Below are positions 23,369-31,606 of a stretch of 64,000 nt of DNA, piece after piece (within the stretch, counting starts at the first letter, position 1; each line of letters starts with the position of its first letter). The stretch is taken from the NCBI RefSeq assembly GCF_036237275.1, contig NZ_CP108352.1, positions 6,820,001 to 6,884,000 on the forward strand, given 5' to 3'. The translations under genes and the position numbers were made by a program. This stretch comes from Streptomyces sp. NBC_01353. Its GTDB lineage: Bacteria; Actinomycetota; Actinomycetes; Streptomycetales; Streptomycetaceae. Below the pieces are notes generated by a model. That model made no database searches, was not told the DNA's origin, and saw only the letters and a list, made by a program, of their open reading frames with translations.

Positions 23369-24439
23369 TCACTCGTACTCGGTGCCGCCCCTACGGGTCA
23401 GATAGGCCGGGCTGACCGCCTTGGCGATGGCGCGGCCACCGACCACCGGGCTGTACCGCTCCGTCAGCGGGCGGATCACGACGCCCTCCCGCAGATGCAG
23501 CTCCCGCCCGGAGACGGTCTCCCGGCCGCTCGCCACCTCCAGCACCCGATCCAGGTCGTACGGCCCGGTGTACAGCCGTGGTACGAGCGGCAGTTCGCCG
23601 GGCTCCAGGACCTCGGACGGGTCCAGCCAGCGAACGTGGCCGTCGATCTCGGCCGACACGTCGAAGACCGCGTAACCGACGCCCTCGCTGCGGGCGTTCG
23701 CGCCGTAGCCGAGGTCCTGCACCCCGGCCCCGTACACCTCACCGAACAGCCCGACCCGGCTCGCGCCGAGGCGTGCGGCGAGCCGTGCCGCGACCGCCTG
23801 CACGCCATGGCCGTGGACCGCGCGCCAGTACAGATTGCGCGGGTCCTCCTGGAGTGCCAGGCCCTTGGCGCCGAAGCCCTTCGAGGAGACCCGCAGCCGG
23901 TCGTCCTCGACGACGTACGTCGCCAGGCAGGCCGTACCGTGCAGCTTCTCCGTCAGGACCACCGGCTCGCCGGTTTCGAAGATGTCCGGATACCGCTGCA
24001 GGTTCTCGATGTCGACCCACGGCAGCAGATCCGGCGCGGCCTCCACGTCCCCGCTCATCGTCGGCGGGATCGGCGGCACCCACTTGGTGATCCCGAGGAG
24101 CTCGGCGAAGTCGGTTCCCTCGACGGCCGCCGAGGCCAGGTCGACATCCGCCAGCGCCTTGGGCCGGCACACGATCCCCTGCGACAACTCGCCCCGCAGC
24201 CGCACCGCCTTGACCCGGTCCGACGCCTTTCCGGCCAGTCGCCCGGTCAGCCCCAGCTCGTCGACGAGCGCGATCGGCAGTACGGCCTGTTCCGGGATGT
24301 AGACGGCGACCTCGCCCGTGCGGTACGCGCCCTTGGCGACGACGGCTCGGTAGAGGCCGACCTGGGCCAACTCCAGCGCGTCGGCGTTGGGATGGTCATG
24401 GACGGTCAGGGTTTCGGCGGTGACGCGCAGTGTCGACAT
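23369..24439 (-). CDS. ATP-dependent RNA ligase, DraRnl (DRB0094) type
   Basis: 356 residues. An N-terminal OB-like domain (residues ~1-125, start MSTLRVTAETLTVHDHPNAD) precedes the nucleotidyltransferase domain. The adenylation motif is TEKLHGTA with Lys165 as the expected AMP-accepting residue. Downstream motifs include LFGEVYGAGVQDLGYG and EGVVIRP. The length and this lysine position fit the Deinococcus radiodurans Rnl family (TIGR02306), which seals RNA nicks with a 3'-OH RNA strand. It appears monocistronic. Role in the cell (RNA repair) is inferred from family only. Confidence 0.88.
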   Translation of the reverse strand: MSTLRVTAETLTVHDHPNADALELAQVGLYRAVVAKGAYRTGEVAVYIPEQAVLPIALVDELGLTGRLAGKASDRVKAVRLRGELSQGIVCRPKALADVDLASAAVEGTDFAELLGITKWVPPIPPTMSGDVEAAPDLLPWVDIENLQRYPDIFETGEPVVLTEKLHGTACLATYVVEDDRLRVSSKGFGAKGLALQEDPRNLYWRAVHGHGVQAVAARLAARLGASRVGLFGEVYGAGVQDLGYGANARSEGVGYAVFDVSAEIDGHVRWLDPSEVLEPGELPLVPRLYTGPYDLDRVLEVASGRETVSGRELHLREGVVIRPLTERYSPVVGGRAIAKAVSPAYLTRRGGTEYE

Positions 24440-24562
24440 GTCGGTTCTCCGGCGGCTCAGGGATAGTCACGTGGCGTTCTCATCGCCGGACACTCTGCCC
24501 GTGCGAAAACCCCCTGGGCCAGCGGTTTTTGCGCTGGTAGCCTCGCGCTCCCGCAGAAGGCG

Positions 24563-25258
24563 CTACTCCTCCGCGAGCGCGGCCGAGACCAGCCGAGCGT
24601 TGTCCCGCGCCGGGCTTCCGTCCGGCAGGAACAGCGTGTCCTCCAGACCGATACGCGCCGCCAGACCGAGACGACGGGCCAGGCGCAGGACCGGCCACGC
24701 GCCGGCGTCGGTGCCGTGGAGGAGGATCGGCCGGCCGCGGCTCTCACCCACCTCGGCGAGCAGGGTACGGGCGGTCGTGATCGGGTCGGGGTCGGTGACC
24801 TCCGCCAGGATGCGCAGCACTCGGGGAGCCAGGGGTGAGCCGAGAAAGCGCGCAGGACCCTGCGTACCCGACCGCAGTCCGGCTTCCACGCCGACGCCCC
24901 GCTCCATCAGCGCGACCGCCAACTCCTCCGCGCCCGGCTCGTGCCAGTGCACCGAGGCATGGTCGGGGAGGACCGTCCAGGCGCGGACGCGCTCCACTCG
25001 CCGTACCGGATCGGGCTCCTCCGCCACGCCGGTCGTCACCCCCACCGGCGCGTCCACGGCCGCGCGGATCGCCGTCAGGGTCTCCGCCAGCACCCGGGGC
25101 GAGAGCGTCTCCCCGCCGCACGGAGTCCTGGGGTGCACATGAATGTCCGTCGCCCCGGCCGCGACCGCCCGCGCCGCCGCCTCCGCCATCGCGGCCGGCG
25201 ACATCGGCACGGCCGCCGAATCCCCCGGACCGCGGCCCCCGTTCAGACAGACCTGCAT
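24563..25258 (-). CDS. BKACE (DUF849) family beta-keto acid cleavage enzyme
   Basis: 231 residues from ATG 25258 (GTG 25261 also possible). MQVCLNGGRGPGDSAAVPMS and ATDIHVHPRTPCGGETL give the metal-binding His pair of the family. PVGVTTGVAEEPDPVRRV and a C-terminal RIGLEDTLFLPDGSPA segment complete the match to 3-keto-5-aminohexanoate-cleavage-like proteins. These transfer a beta-keto acid fragment to acetyl-CoA using zinc. It is shorter than the usual ~270-310 residues. Translation is coupled (TGATG) to the upstream zinc-ribbon gene. Confidence 0.86.
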   Translation of the reverse strand: MQVCLNGGRGPGDSAAVPMSPAAMAEAAARAVAAGATDIHVHPRTPCGGETLSPRVLAETLTAIRAAVDAPVGVTTGVAEEPDPVRRVERVRAWTVLPDHASVHWHEPGAEELAVALMERGVGVEAGLRSGTQGPARFLGSPLAPRVLRILAEVTDPDPITTARTLLAEVGESRGRPILLHGTDAGAWPVLRLARRLGLAARIGLEDTLFLPDGSPARDNARLVSAALAEE

Positions 25259-25866
25259 CACGCCACGGACGCCAGCCGTGGAACCGTCTCCCGCGCCCGT
25301 GCCAGCGCCCCCGCCGTCAGCACGGCCCGCGGCACCACGACCCCGCAGTCACCGCACACCGGACCGAACCACGGCTCGTCGTCCAGGTCCGGCCGCCACT
25401 CGATCCGGGGCCCCGCGCACACCGGGCAGAACTCCCCTGGAGCGGACTGCAGCGCGGTGATCAGCCGCCGCAGCACCTCGGCCAGCGGCTCCGACGGATG
25501 CACCGCCGGATCGTCGCACCGCGCCACCCCGTTGCCGCCCCAGGTCCGCCGGTGCCAGTCGTCCAGCGCGCCGGGCCGCCGCAGCCCGCCATGCTTCTCG
25601 CGCCGCCGCCGCGCCGCGAACTCCTCCTCGTACGCGAGCCACACCGCCCGTGCCTCCTCCAGCTCCTCCAGAGCGGCCACCAGCCGCCCAGGATCGAGCT
25701 CCCGATCCTCGGGCCCGAACCTGTGCCTCCGACACAGATGGTCCCAGGTCGCGCGGTGCCCGTACGGGGCGAACCGCTCCAGGCACTTGCGCAGCGAGTA
25801 CCTCCGCAGCGCCGTGTCACTCCCGGGATCGCGCACCTGTCTCGCAAGACTCCGGAAACCCGCCAT
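25258..25866 (-). CDS. Conserved hypothetical protein with C-terminal zinc-ribbon-like cysteines
   Basis: 202 residues from ATG 25866. A helical Arg/Leu-rich N-terminal half (GFRSLARQVRDPGSDTALRR; LAYEEEFAARRRREKHGGL) is followed by CPVCAGPRIEWRPDLDDEPW and CGDCG, a CxxC-x(n)-CxxC arrangement typical of a zinc ribbon. No known domain recognised. Its stop overlaps the start of the BKACE gene, so they are co-translated. Divergent from the LRV-repeat gene across a palindrome-rich promoter region. A DNA- or RNA-binding role is possible but unproven. Confidence 0.65.
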   Translation of the reverse strand: MAGFRSLARQVRDPGSDTALRRYSLRKCLERFAPYGHRATWDHLCRRHRFGPEDRELDPGRLVAALEELEEARAVWLAYEEEFAARRRREKHGGLRRPGALDDWHRRTWGGNGVARCDDPAVHPSEPLAEVLRRLITALQSAPGEFCPVCAGPRIEWRPDLDDEPWFGPVCGDCGVVVPRAVLTAGALARARETVPRLASVA

Positions 25867-25918
25867 CGCTTCGCACCTCCGTCGGTGGTACTTCGGCGTC
25901 AAGGACGTTATGGAATGG

Positions 25919-25959
25919 ACGAACGACCGCCCGTTCGTGTTCCATCGAAAATTCGATGG
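25919..25959. promoter_or_regulatory. Two adjacent palindromes in the divergent promoter before the LRV gene
   Basis: First: ACGAACG (25919-25925) / CGTTCGT (25932-25938). Second: CCATCGAA (25942-25949) AA TTCGATGG (25952-25959), an 18-bp near-perfect palindrome. Their presence argues that the upstream ATG at 25915 is not the LRV gene's start. Confidence 0.6.
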
Positions 25960-25989
25960 GCTCCATCACAGGCGCGCGGGGGAGATCTG

Positions 25990-27402
25990 TTGCAGGACGT
26001 ACTAGGCGGGCTCGCGGAGAATCCGGCGCTGCCGGAGCGGCTGTTCGAACGGCTGGTGGAGGCCGGCGAAGAGGACGTCCGCCTTCTCCTGGCGCGTCGC
26101 GACGACCTCACCGAGACGCAGGCACGCACCCTCCGCGCCCACGACGACGTGGACGTCTGGACCCTCGTCGCCCATCGCAAGATCACCTGGGCCGAGGTGC
26201 CCCGTGACGATCCTCACCTCCTGGTGGCCGCGGCCCAGGCCGGGATCGCACCGGAGGCGGCGGTACGAGAGCTCGCCGCACACCCCGACCGGGAGGTCCG
26301 TGCCGGACTGGCCTTCTACGTCACGGGCCTGCCGCCCGACCTCCTCGCCGCGCTCGCGCGCGACGCGGACCCGCACGTGGCCGCGTCCGCCGCACAGTCC
26401 CCGGAGCTGTCCTCCGGCCTCGCCGAGGAACTCGCCCGCCATCCCCACGTGGTCGTACGGGCGGAGTTCGCGAGGAACGAGCACGCGCCGCCCGCCCTGC
26501 TCGCCTCCCTCCTCGCCGACGGCGGCCACCCGGCACCCACGCGCTGCGCCGCCTGCCACAGCCGCGACGAGCGCTGCGCCGACCACTGGCCCGGCGTGCG
26601 CCGGATACGCCTGGCCGCCGCGACCAACCCCGCCGTGCCGCCGGCCGGCCTCGAGGAGTTCCTGGACGCCGACGAAGCCTGGGTCGTGGACGCGTTCGCG
26701 GAACGGACCGATCTGCCGCCCCACGTCCACCCGCGCCTGGCCGCCCATCCCGTCGCCTCTCTACGGGCGACGGTCGCGCGCAATGCCACCATCGGCGAAT
26801 CCCTGCTCCTGCAGCTCGCCGACGACCCGGATCCCGACGTGAGCCTCGCCGTCGCCGAGAACCCGGCCGTACCTCTCGCCCGACTCGCCGCGCTCGCGGG
26901 CCGCGCGAGGCTCCCGCGCGAGCCGCTGCCCCGGATCCTCGCCGCCACCGACGCGGAGCTGCACGAGCTGGCCGGGAGTCGTGTGGCCCAGGTACGCGCC
27001 CTCGTCGCCGCCCGGCCCGACCTCCCCGCAGGCCTGCTGAACCTGCTCGTCGCCGACCCCGACATCGGGGTGGCCCGGCGGATCGCGCCCCACCCGGCGC
27101 TCGGCGAGCACCGGCTCGCCGACCTGGTTGAGCGTCACGGGCCACCGGTGTACGGCGCCGCCGCCCGGAACCCGGGCTGCCCTCCGGCGCTGCTCCGCCG
27201 GATGGCGCGGGACGCGGAATCCGTCCGCAAGGCCCTGCGCACGATCGCCGCGCACCCCGCCACGCCGCCGGACGTCGTCGAGGGCCTGCTCGCGGATCCG
27301 GACCCGAGGGTCGCCCACGCGGCCGCCGCCCACCCCTCACTTCCGGTGGAGACGATGGAACGGCTCGTCGAGCAGGCCGCTGAGGGACGTCCGCGGACCT
27401 GA
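25990..27402 (+). CDS. Leucine-rich repeat variant (LRV)/HEAT-like repeat protein with Cys cluster
   Basis: 470 residues from TTG 25990, chosen because GGGGGAG (25978-25984) is perfectly placed. An ATG at 25915 is in frame but overlaps palindromes and lacks a ribosome site. The protein is built of ~24-residue LRV-like repeats throughout (ALARDADPHVAASAAQSPEL, HPHVVVRAEFARNEHAPPAL, DDPDPDVSLAVAENPAVPLA). Around residues ~185-200 an insertion CAACHSRDERCADHW adds a C-x2-C-x6-C cluster. The LRV founder from Azotobacter carries an Fe-S cluster, so metal binding here is possible. No enzymatic motif; likely an interaction scaffold. Confidence 0.75.
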   Translation: MQDVLGGLAENPALPERLFERLVEAGEEDVRLLLARRDDLTETQARTLRAHDDVDVWTLVAHRKITWAEVPRDDPHLLVAAAQAGIAPEAAVRELAAHPDREVRAGLAFYVTGLPPDLLAALARDADPHVAASAAQSPELSSGLAEELARHPHVVVRAEFARNEHAPPALLASLLADGGHPAPTRCAACHSRDERCADHWPGVRRIRLAAATNPAVPPAGLEEFLDADEAWVVDAFAERTDLPPHVHPRLAAHPVASLRATVARNATIGESLLLQLADDPDPDVSLAVAENPAVPLARLAALAGRARLPREPLPRILAATDAELHELAGSRVAQVRALVAARPDLPAGLLNLLVADPDIGVARRIAPHPALGEHRLADLVERHGPPVYGAAARNPGCPPALLRRMARDAESVRKALRTIAAHPATPPDVVEGLLADPDPRVAHAAAAHPSLPVETMERLVEQAAEGRPRT

Positions 27403-28614
27403 CTACCGCCCCCCGATCCGGCCCGCCGACGCCACCAGCCGGGCGAGCTCCGCGTGGCAGATGTCGCTGTGTTCGCCGACCACGTCCGCCGCGTCGACGC
27501 TCACGCAGCCTGTCGCCGGGATTCCGTCACGCAGGGCCTTCGCCAGGGGCAGCGAGGGCGTGCCCGGGACCGCCTGGACGCCGTCGTGGCCGATCGCCCA
27601 CCAGCGCTTGTCGCTGCCGAGCAGCGAGTCGGCGTCGCGGGCCAGACGGGAGGCCAGGGGGTAGATCACGCGCAGCGCGGTGTCGTGGCGGGAGTAGCAG
27701 GCGACCACGGGGCCGTCGACGCGGCGCTGGAGATCGCGCAGCGCACCGCCCCGGCCCGGTTCGTGCGGGAGGCGGGCCGCGAACGCGTAGTGGGAGAAGG
27801 CCCCTTGGAGGAGCGTCACCGAAGCCACGTTACGGACATCGGCGGGCAGGCCGCGCAGGGCGAACGAGACGAGGCGGGCGCCCATGCTGTGGCCGACGAG
27901 ATGGATCCGCAGTCCGGGTGAGGAGCGGGCGAGTTCGCCCAGCAGGGGACCGAGTCCCCGCTCGCCCACCGTGCCGGAGCGGCGCTTCATCGTGTAGTAC
28001 GTGGCCTGCCGCAGGGCCTCCCGCGCACCCTTCCAGTACCGCGTCAGCCTGCCCCCGAACGCCTCGCGCGGGGTCGGCAGGCTCCCCGGCCCTGCCGCCT
28101 CCTCCAGCGCGTCGGCGAACATCGCGCAGACGACCACCGGGTCCGCGAGCAGGAAGTCCGGCACCTCCGGGTCGTCCCTCGTGAAGCCCTGCGAGCCGTT
28201 CGTGTCGGTCAACTGCCGGAGCAGCTCACCGAATTCGGTCAGCGCGGCCTCGTCGTCCGGTTGCTCCCGCAGCAGCGTGGCCAGCCGTTCCACGACCGAC
28301 TCCTTGCCCGGGTGCACCGCCGCCACGGACTCGAAGTCGGGGATCGGCTCGTCCGAGAACATCATCGACGGCCACACCACCCCCACGTACCCGGCCCGCA
28401 CATCCGGCCTCAGGGTCTCCGGAAACGGGGCGAAGAACGCCGAGTACAACCGGGTGGCCACGGAGCGGGTGTTGTTCCACCCGTGGGCGAACATCACCAG
28501 ATCCTTGACCCCTTGGGCGGCCAGCGCCGCGAGCGCCTCGTGCTGTCGGGCCGCCCCGTCGCCGTCCTTGTCGAAGGTGATCTCCCGGTACGGCTCCACA
28601 CTCATTCCGGCCAT
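27403..28614 (-). CDS. Alpha/beta-hydrolase family protein
   Basis: 403 residues from ATG 28614, which is preceded by GGAGGGAC. The N-terminal oxyanion segment MFAHGWNNT and the nucleophile elbow GHSMGAR mark a serine alpha/beta-hydrolase. A ~120-residue, mostly helical insertion lies between them, and ACYSRHDTALRVIYP probably supplies the acid. No signal peptide, so cytoplasmic. It ends 1 bp after the convergent LRV gene. Substrate unknown; esterase, lipase or peptidase are all possible. Confidence 0.75.
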   Translation of the reverse strand: MAGMSVEPYREITFDKDGDGAARQHEALAALAAQGVKDLVMFAHGWNNTRSVATRLYSAFFAPFPETLRPDVRAGYVGVVWPSMMFSDEPIPDFESVAAVHPGKESVVERLATLLREQPDDEAALTEFGELLRQLTDTNGSQGFTRDDPEVPDFLLADPVVVCAMFADALEEAAGPGSLPTPREAFGGRLTRYWKGAREALRQATYYTMKRRSGTVGERGLGPLLGELARSSPGLRIHLVGHSMGARLVSFALRGLPADVRNVASVTLLQGAFSHYAFAARLPHEPGRGGALRDLQRRVDGPVVACYSRHDTALRVIYPLASRLARDADSLLGSDKRWWAIGHDGVQAVPGTPSLPLAKALRDGIPATGCVSVDAADVVGEHSDICHAELARLVASAGRIGGR

Positions 28615-28633
28615 GCTCTGCCCGTCCCTCCGC

Positions 28634-28681
28634 GTCGAGGAAGTGCTGAGGAAGTTCCTGAGGAAACTGCTGAGGATGTTC
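28634..28681. repeat. Four-copy 12-bp tandem repeat upstream of the hydrolase gene
   Basis: Copies of CTGAGGAAGTTC-like sequence start at ~28634, 28646, 28658 and 28670 with an exact 12-bp period and a few substitutions each. Confidence 0.7.
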
Positions 28682-28725
28682 TTCCCGCGACAGCATCCTG
28701 CGCGCACGGAGGGACGGCCAGGTTT

Positions 28726-30048
28726 TCAGCGCAGACGCGCCGCGGAGACCTCGGGGAAGTGGACGAGCAGGTCGTACGCCGTGGCCAGCCGGACCGGTGC
28801 GTGGTTGCCCTCCCACGGGTACGCCGTGCCGATCAGCCACGCCGGGCGGTGCACGCCCAGCCAGTCGCGGGCGGCGGGCGTCGCGGCGCGCAGGTCCAGG
28901 TAGAAGGGGCGCGGCGACACCCGGTCCAGGGTCTCGGCACTGCTGTCCGGGGCCGGCCGGCCGACCGTGAAACTACGGATCGGCTCGCCCGGCGCCTCGG
29001 TGTCATGGGCGTTGAACGAGCCCCGCCCGAAGGAGGCGCCCATGCTCACGTAGTCCCGGCCGAGCGCGTCCCGCAGGAAAGCCCCCTGGAGACGCGGGTA
29101 CTGGTCCGGCTTGGTCGTCTCGTAGCCGACGTGGCCGTTGTGCGCGGACAGCACGATCCGGTCGCCGGTCGCCCGCTGCCACCACACGGTGTTCTCCGCC
29201 ATGATCCGATCGCGGTAGAGCATCGCGTCGGCGACGCCCGCGGGATCCGTCACGTCGTGCGCCATCTCCGTGCCGACCTGCGCGATCGCCCGCGCGTGCT
29301 GGACCGTCCAGAGGTACTCCTCGCGGTCCCGGCCGGGCTTCTGGCGCTCCAGGAGCGCGAGGGCCCGGTTCACGTCCGCGGCCATCCGCCGGCGTTCCTC
29401 GATCGGCCTGGCGAGATAGGCGTTCATCCAGGTGTCCACGTCACCCGTGGGCCGTGAGGCCCGGTACAGCTCCTGGAAGCGCGGCAGGAGCCGCGGGTGG
29501 GTGCGGGCCACGTAGTCCGTGACCTTGTCGAAGAGCTTCGGTCCCGCGTAGCCCAGGTCGTTGCCCATGAACCGCACCTGGTGGCCGGGATGGCGCAGAT
29601 TGTGCTGCCGCATCCAGGTGATCAGGTCGAGGTACTCCTCGGTGTTCCAGAACCGGTAGGCGTTCTGGAACTCGTCGTCCAGGATCTGCCGCGGGTCGCC
29701 CTTGCCGAAGCGTACGTAGTCGTCGATCAGCAGCCCCGTCGACCAGTTGGCCTCCAGGGCGAAGGTCGTGAAGCCCTTCCTCTCCACCAGGTGCTCGAAG
29801 ATCCGGTGCTTGGTCTCGAAGAACTCGGACGAGCTGTGGGTCGCCTCCCCGATCCCGAGAACCTTGGCCGAGCCGATCATCCGGTCCAGCGGCCGCAGGT
29901 CGTCCAAGGGGATTGCGGTACGGGCGAGTTCACGGGCGGGGTCCGGTGTGGCCGTGGCGTCCGCGCTGGCTGCGGGGGCGAGGGCGGCGAGGCAGAGCGC
30001 CACGACCGCCCCCACCAGCGGTAACCGATGTCGTGTCAGCGTGTTCAT
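28726..30048 (-). CDS. Exported erythromycin esterase-family protein
   Basis: 440 residues with a signal peptide (LPLVGAVVALCLAALAPAAS, cleavage near ASA). Family motifs: KVLGIGEATHSSSEFFETKH (catalytic His/Glu region), FALEANWSTG, VRFMGNDLGYAG, VLSAHNGHVGYE. The superfamily includes EreA/B macrolide esterases but most members have other, unknown hydrolase roles; secretion makes a housekeeping or extracellular role more likely than intracellular resistance. It is followed on the same strand by the LRV-neighbour hydrolase after 111 bp. Confidence 0.87.
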   Translation of the reverse strand: MNTLTRHRLPLVGAVVALCLAALAPAASADATATPDPARELARTAIPLDDLRPLDRMIGSAKVLGIGEATHSSSEFFETKHRIFEHLVERKGFTTFALEANWSTGLLIDDYVRFGKGDPRQILDDEFQNAYRFWNTEEYLDLITWMRQHNLRHPGHQVRFMGNDLGYAGPKLFDKVTDYVARTHPRLLPRFQELYRASRPTGDVDTWMNAYLARPIEERRRMAADVNRALALLERQKPGRDREEYLWTVQHARAIAQVGTEMAHDVTDPAGVADAMLYRDRIMAENTVWWQRATGDRIVLSAHNGHVGYETTKPDQYPRLQGAFLRDALGRDYVSMGASFGRGSFNAHDTEAPGEPIRSFTVGRPAPDSSAETLDRVSPRPFYLDLRAATPAARDWLGVHRPAWLIGTAYPWEGNHAPVRLATAYDLLVHFPEVSAARLR

Positions 30049-30167
30049 GGATCAAGCTTGTCGACGGCCGATGCCCGGTGGCCAACCTGCCCGCACCCCT
30101 GATCATCCGGGGGTTTGCCCCACCAGCCGTCGGTCACCCGCCACCGGTCACCAGCCACCGACACCCG

Positions 30168-31454
30168 TCATCGGTAGAGCAGATACTCCTTCCGCACGGC
30201 GCGGAACGCGGCCAGGTCCGTGGCCCACGCGCCCACCACCTCGTCCGTGTCCGCCCCCTCGTCGATCAGGGTCCGGACGCGTGTCGAGCCCGTCAGCTTG
30301 TCGATCCAGTTGTCCGGCCGCCAGGCGAAGCCGCTCCAGGAACGCTTCGCGCTGATCAGCAGCCCGATCCCGGTCCGTACGGGGTCGAAGGCCTCCCGGT
30401 CGTGCACCTGCACCTGGACCCCACCGACCGTCTTCCCCTGGAACTTGGAGAAGGTAGGGGCGAAGTACGCCTCGCGGAAGCGCACTCCGGGCAGTCCCAG
30501 GGCATTCGCCGCCTCCGCCCACCGCCGGTCGACGCCCTCCGCGCCGAGCAGCTCGAAGGGGCGGGTGGTGCCGCGCCCCTCGGAGAGGTTGGTGCCCTCG
30601 AAGAGACAGGTGCCGGAGTAGACGAGCGCGGTGTCGGGCGTGGGCATGTTGGGGCTCGGCGGCACCCACGGCAGCCCGGTGGTGTCGAAGAAGTCGCGCC
30701 GCTTCCAGCCCGACATCTGTACGGTCTCCAGCTCCACCGGCTTCGCCAGGAACTCCCCGTTGAACAGCCGGGCCAGCTCCGACACCGTCATCCCGTGCGC
30801 CTGCGCGATCGGTTCGCGCCCCACGAAGGTGGCGAAGGCGCGGTCGAGGACGGGGCCGAGGGCCGCCCGCCCGGTGACCGGATTCGGCCGGTCCAGGACG
30901 ACGAACCGTTTCCCCGCCAGCGCGGCCGCCACCATGCAGTCGTAGAGCGTCCAGATGTACGTGTAGAAGCGCGCACCCGCGTCCTGGATGTCGAAGACGA
31001 CGGTGTCCACGCCCGATGCGGTGAAGACGTCCGCCAGCGGCTGCCCGCTCTTGAGGTACGTGTCGTAGACGGGAAGCCCGGTCGCGGGGTCGTCGTAGCG
31101 GCCCTCCGAGCCGCCCGCCTGTGCCGTGCCCCGGAAGCCGTGCTCGGGGCCGAAGACGGCCACCAGGTCGACCCGGTCGTCCGCGTGCATGACGTCGACG
31201 ATGTGGCGCACGTCCGCGGTGATCCCGGTCGGGTTGGTGACGACACCGACCTTCTGCCCGGCCAGCGGGGCGTATCCGTCGGCGACCAGCCGGTCGAAAC
31301 CGGTGCGGACCCGGTGGCCGCCGCCGTGAGCGACGGCCACGGGGGCGGTCGCGGCCCCCAGCCCGACCGCGCCGCCGACGGCGAGCAGGCCGCGTCTCGA
31401 CAGGCCCGACGGGTTCGACCGGCTCGACGGGTTCGACGGGCTCGACAGGCTCAT
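30168..31454 (-). CDS. Exo-beta-N-acetylmuramidase NamZ-like (DUF1343), Tat-exported
   Basis: 428 residues from ATG 31454, which has a near-perfect ribosome site (AAGGAGGT). A twin-arginine leader (SRRGLLAVGGAVGLGAATAP) follows a Ser/Asn/Pro repeat. The catalytic-domain signatures VGVVTNPTGIT, VAVFGPEHGFRG, VFDIQDAGARFYTYIWTL and VLDRPNPVTG match DUF1343/NamZ. NamZ removes terminal MurNAc from muropeptide chains during cell-wall recycling. N-terminal codons derive from a small GTTCGACGGGCTCGAC-type repeat. Intergenic 31455-31606 holds a TetR-like operator for the divergent operon. Confidence 0.88.
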   Translation of the reverse strand: MSLSSPSNPSSRSNPSGLSRRGLLAVGGAVGLGAATAPVAVAHGGGHRVRTGFDRLVADGYAPLAGQKVGVVTNPTGITADVRHIVDVMHADDRVDLVAVFGPEHGFRGTAQAGGSEGRYDDPATGLPVYDTYLKSGQPLADVFTASGVDTVVFDIQDAGARFYTYIWTLYDCMVAAALAGKRFVVLDRPNPVTGRAALGPVLDRAFATFVGREPIAQAHGMTVSELARLFNGEFLAKPVELETVQMSGWKRRDFFDTTGLPWVPPSPNMPTPDTALVYSGTCLFEGTNLSEGRGTTRPFELLGAEGVDRRWAEAANALGLPGVRFREAYFAPTFSKFQGKTVGGVQVQVHDREAFDPVRTGIGLLISAKRSWSGFAWRPDNWIDKLTGSTRVRTLIDEGADTDEVVGAWATDLAAFRAVRKEYLLYR

Positions 31455-31554
31455 ACGGAAACCTCCTTGATCGCCTTCCCTGACATGGGCCCGCACGCTA
31501 GCGCTCCTGACGGCCCCAGGGAACGAGGCGTGCGCCAGAGGTCTTCCCCTGCTA

Positions 31555-31572
31555 CATACCGACTGGTTAGTC
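31555..31572. promoter_or_regulatory. Operator before the SDR/acyl-CoA synthetase/tetR operon
   Basis: CATACCGACTGGTTAGTC, 35 bp before the SDR start, with symmetric core ACC-GACT-GGT. The first 13 bases (CATACCGACTGGT) are identical to the reverse complement of the site at 36990-37007 upstream of the kinase/dehydrogenase operon. Confidence 0.7.
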
Positions 31573-31606
31573 TGCCGTCACTGTCACAACGGAGAGGCGG
31601 GTCTCG

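Noticed and set aside
24516-24537. Short hairpin downstream of the BKACE gene as a strong terminator
   Set aside because: Only a 6-bp stem (CCAGCG/CGCTGG) with the T-run in the loop; too weak to call.
28726-30048. Macrolide-resistance gene
   Set aside because: Belongs to the erythromycin esterase superfamily, but it is secreted and the superfamily is broad; resistance cannot be claimed.
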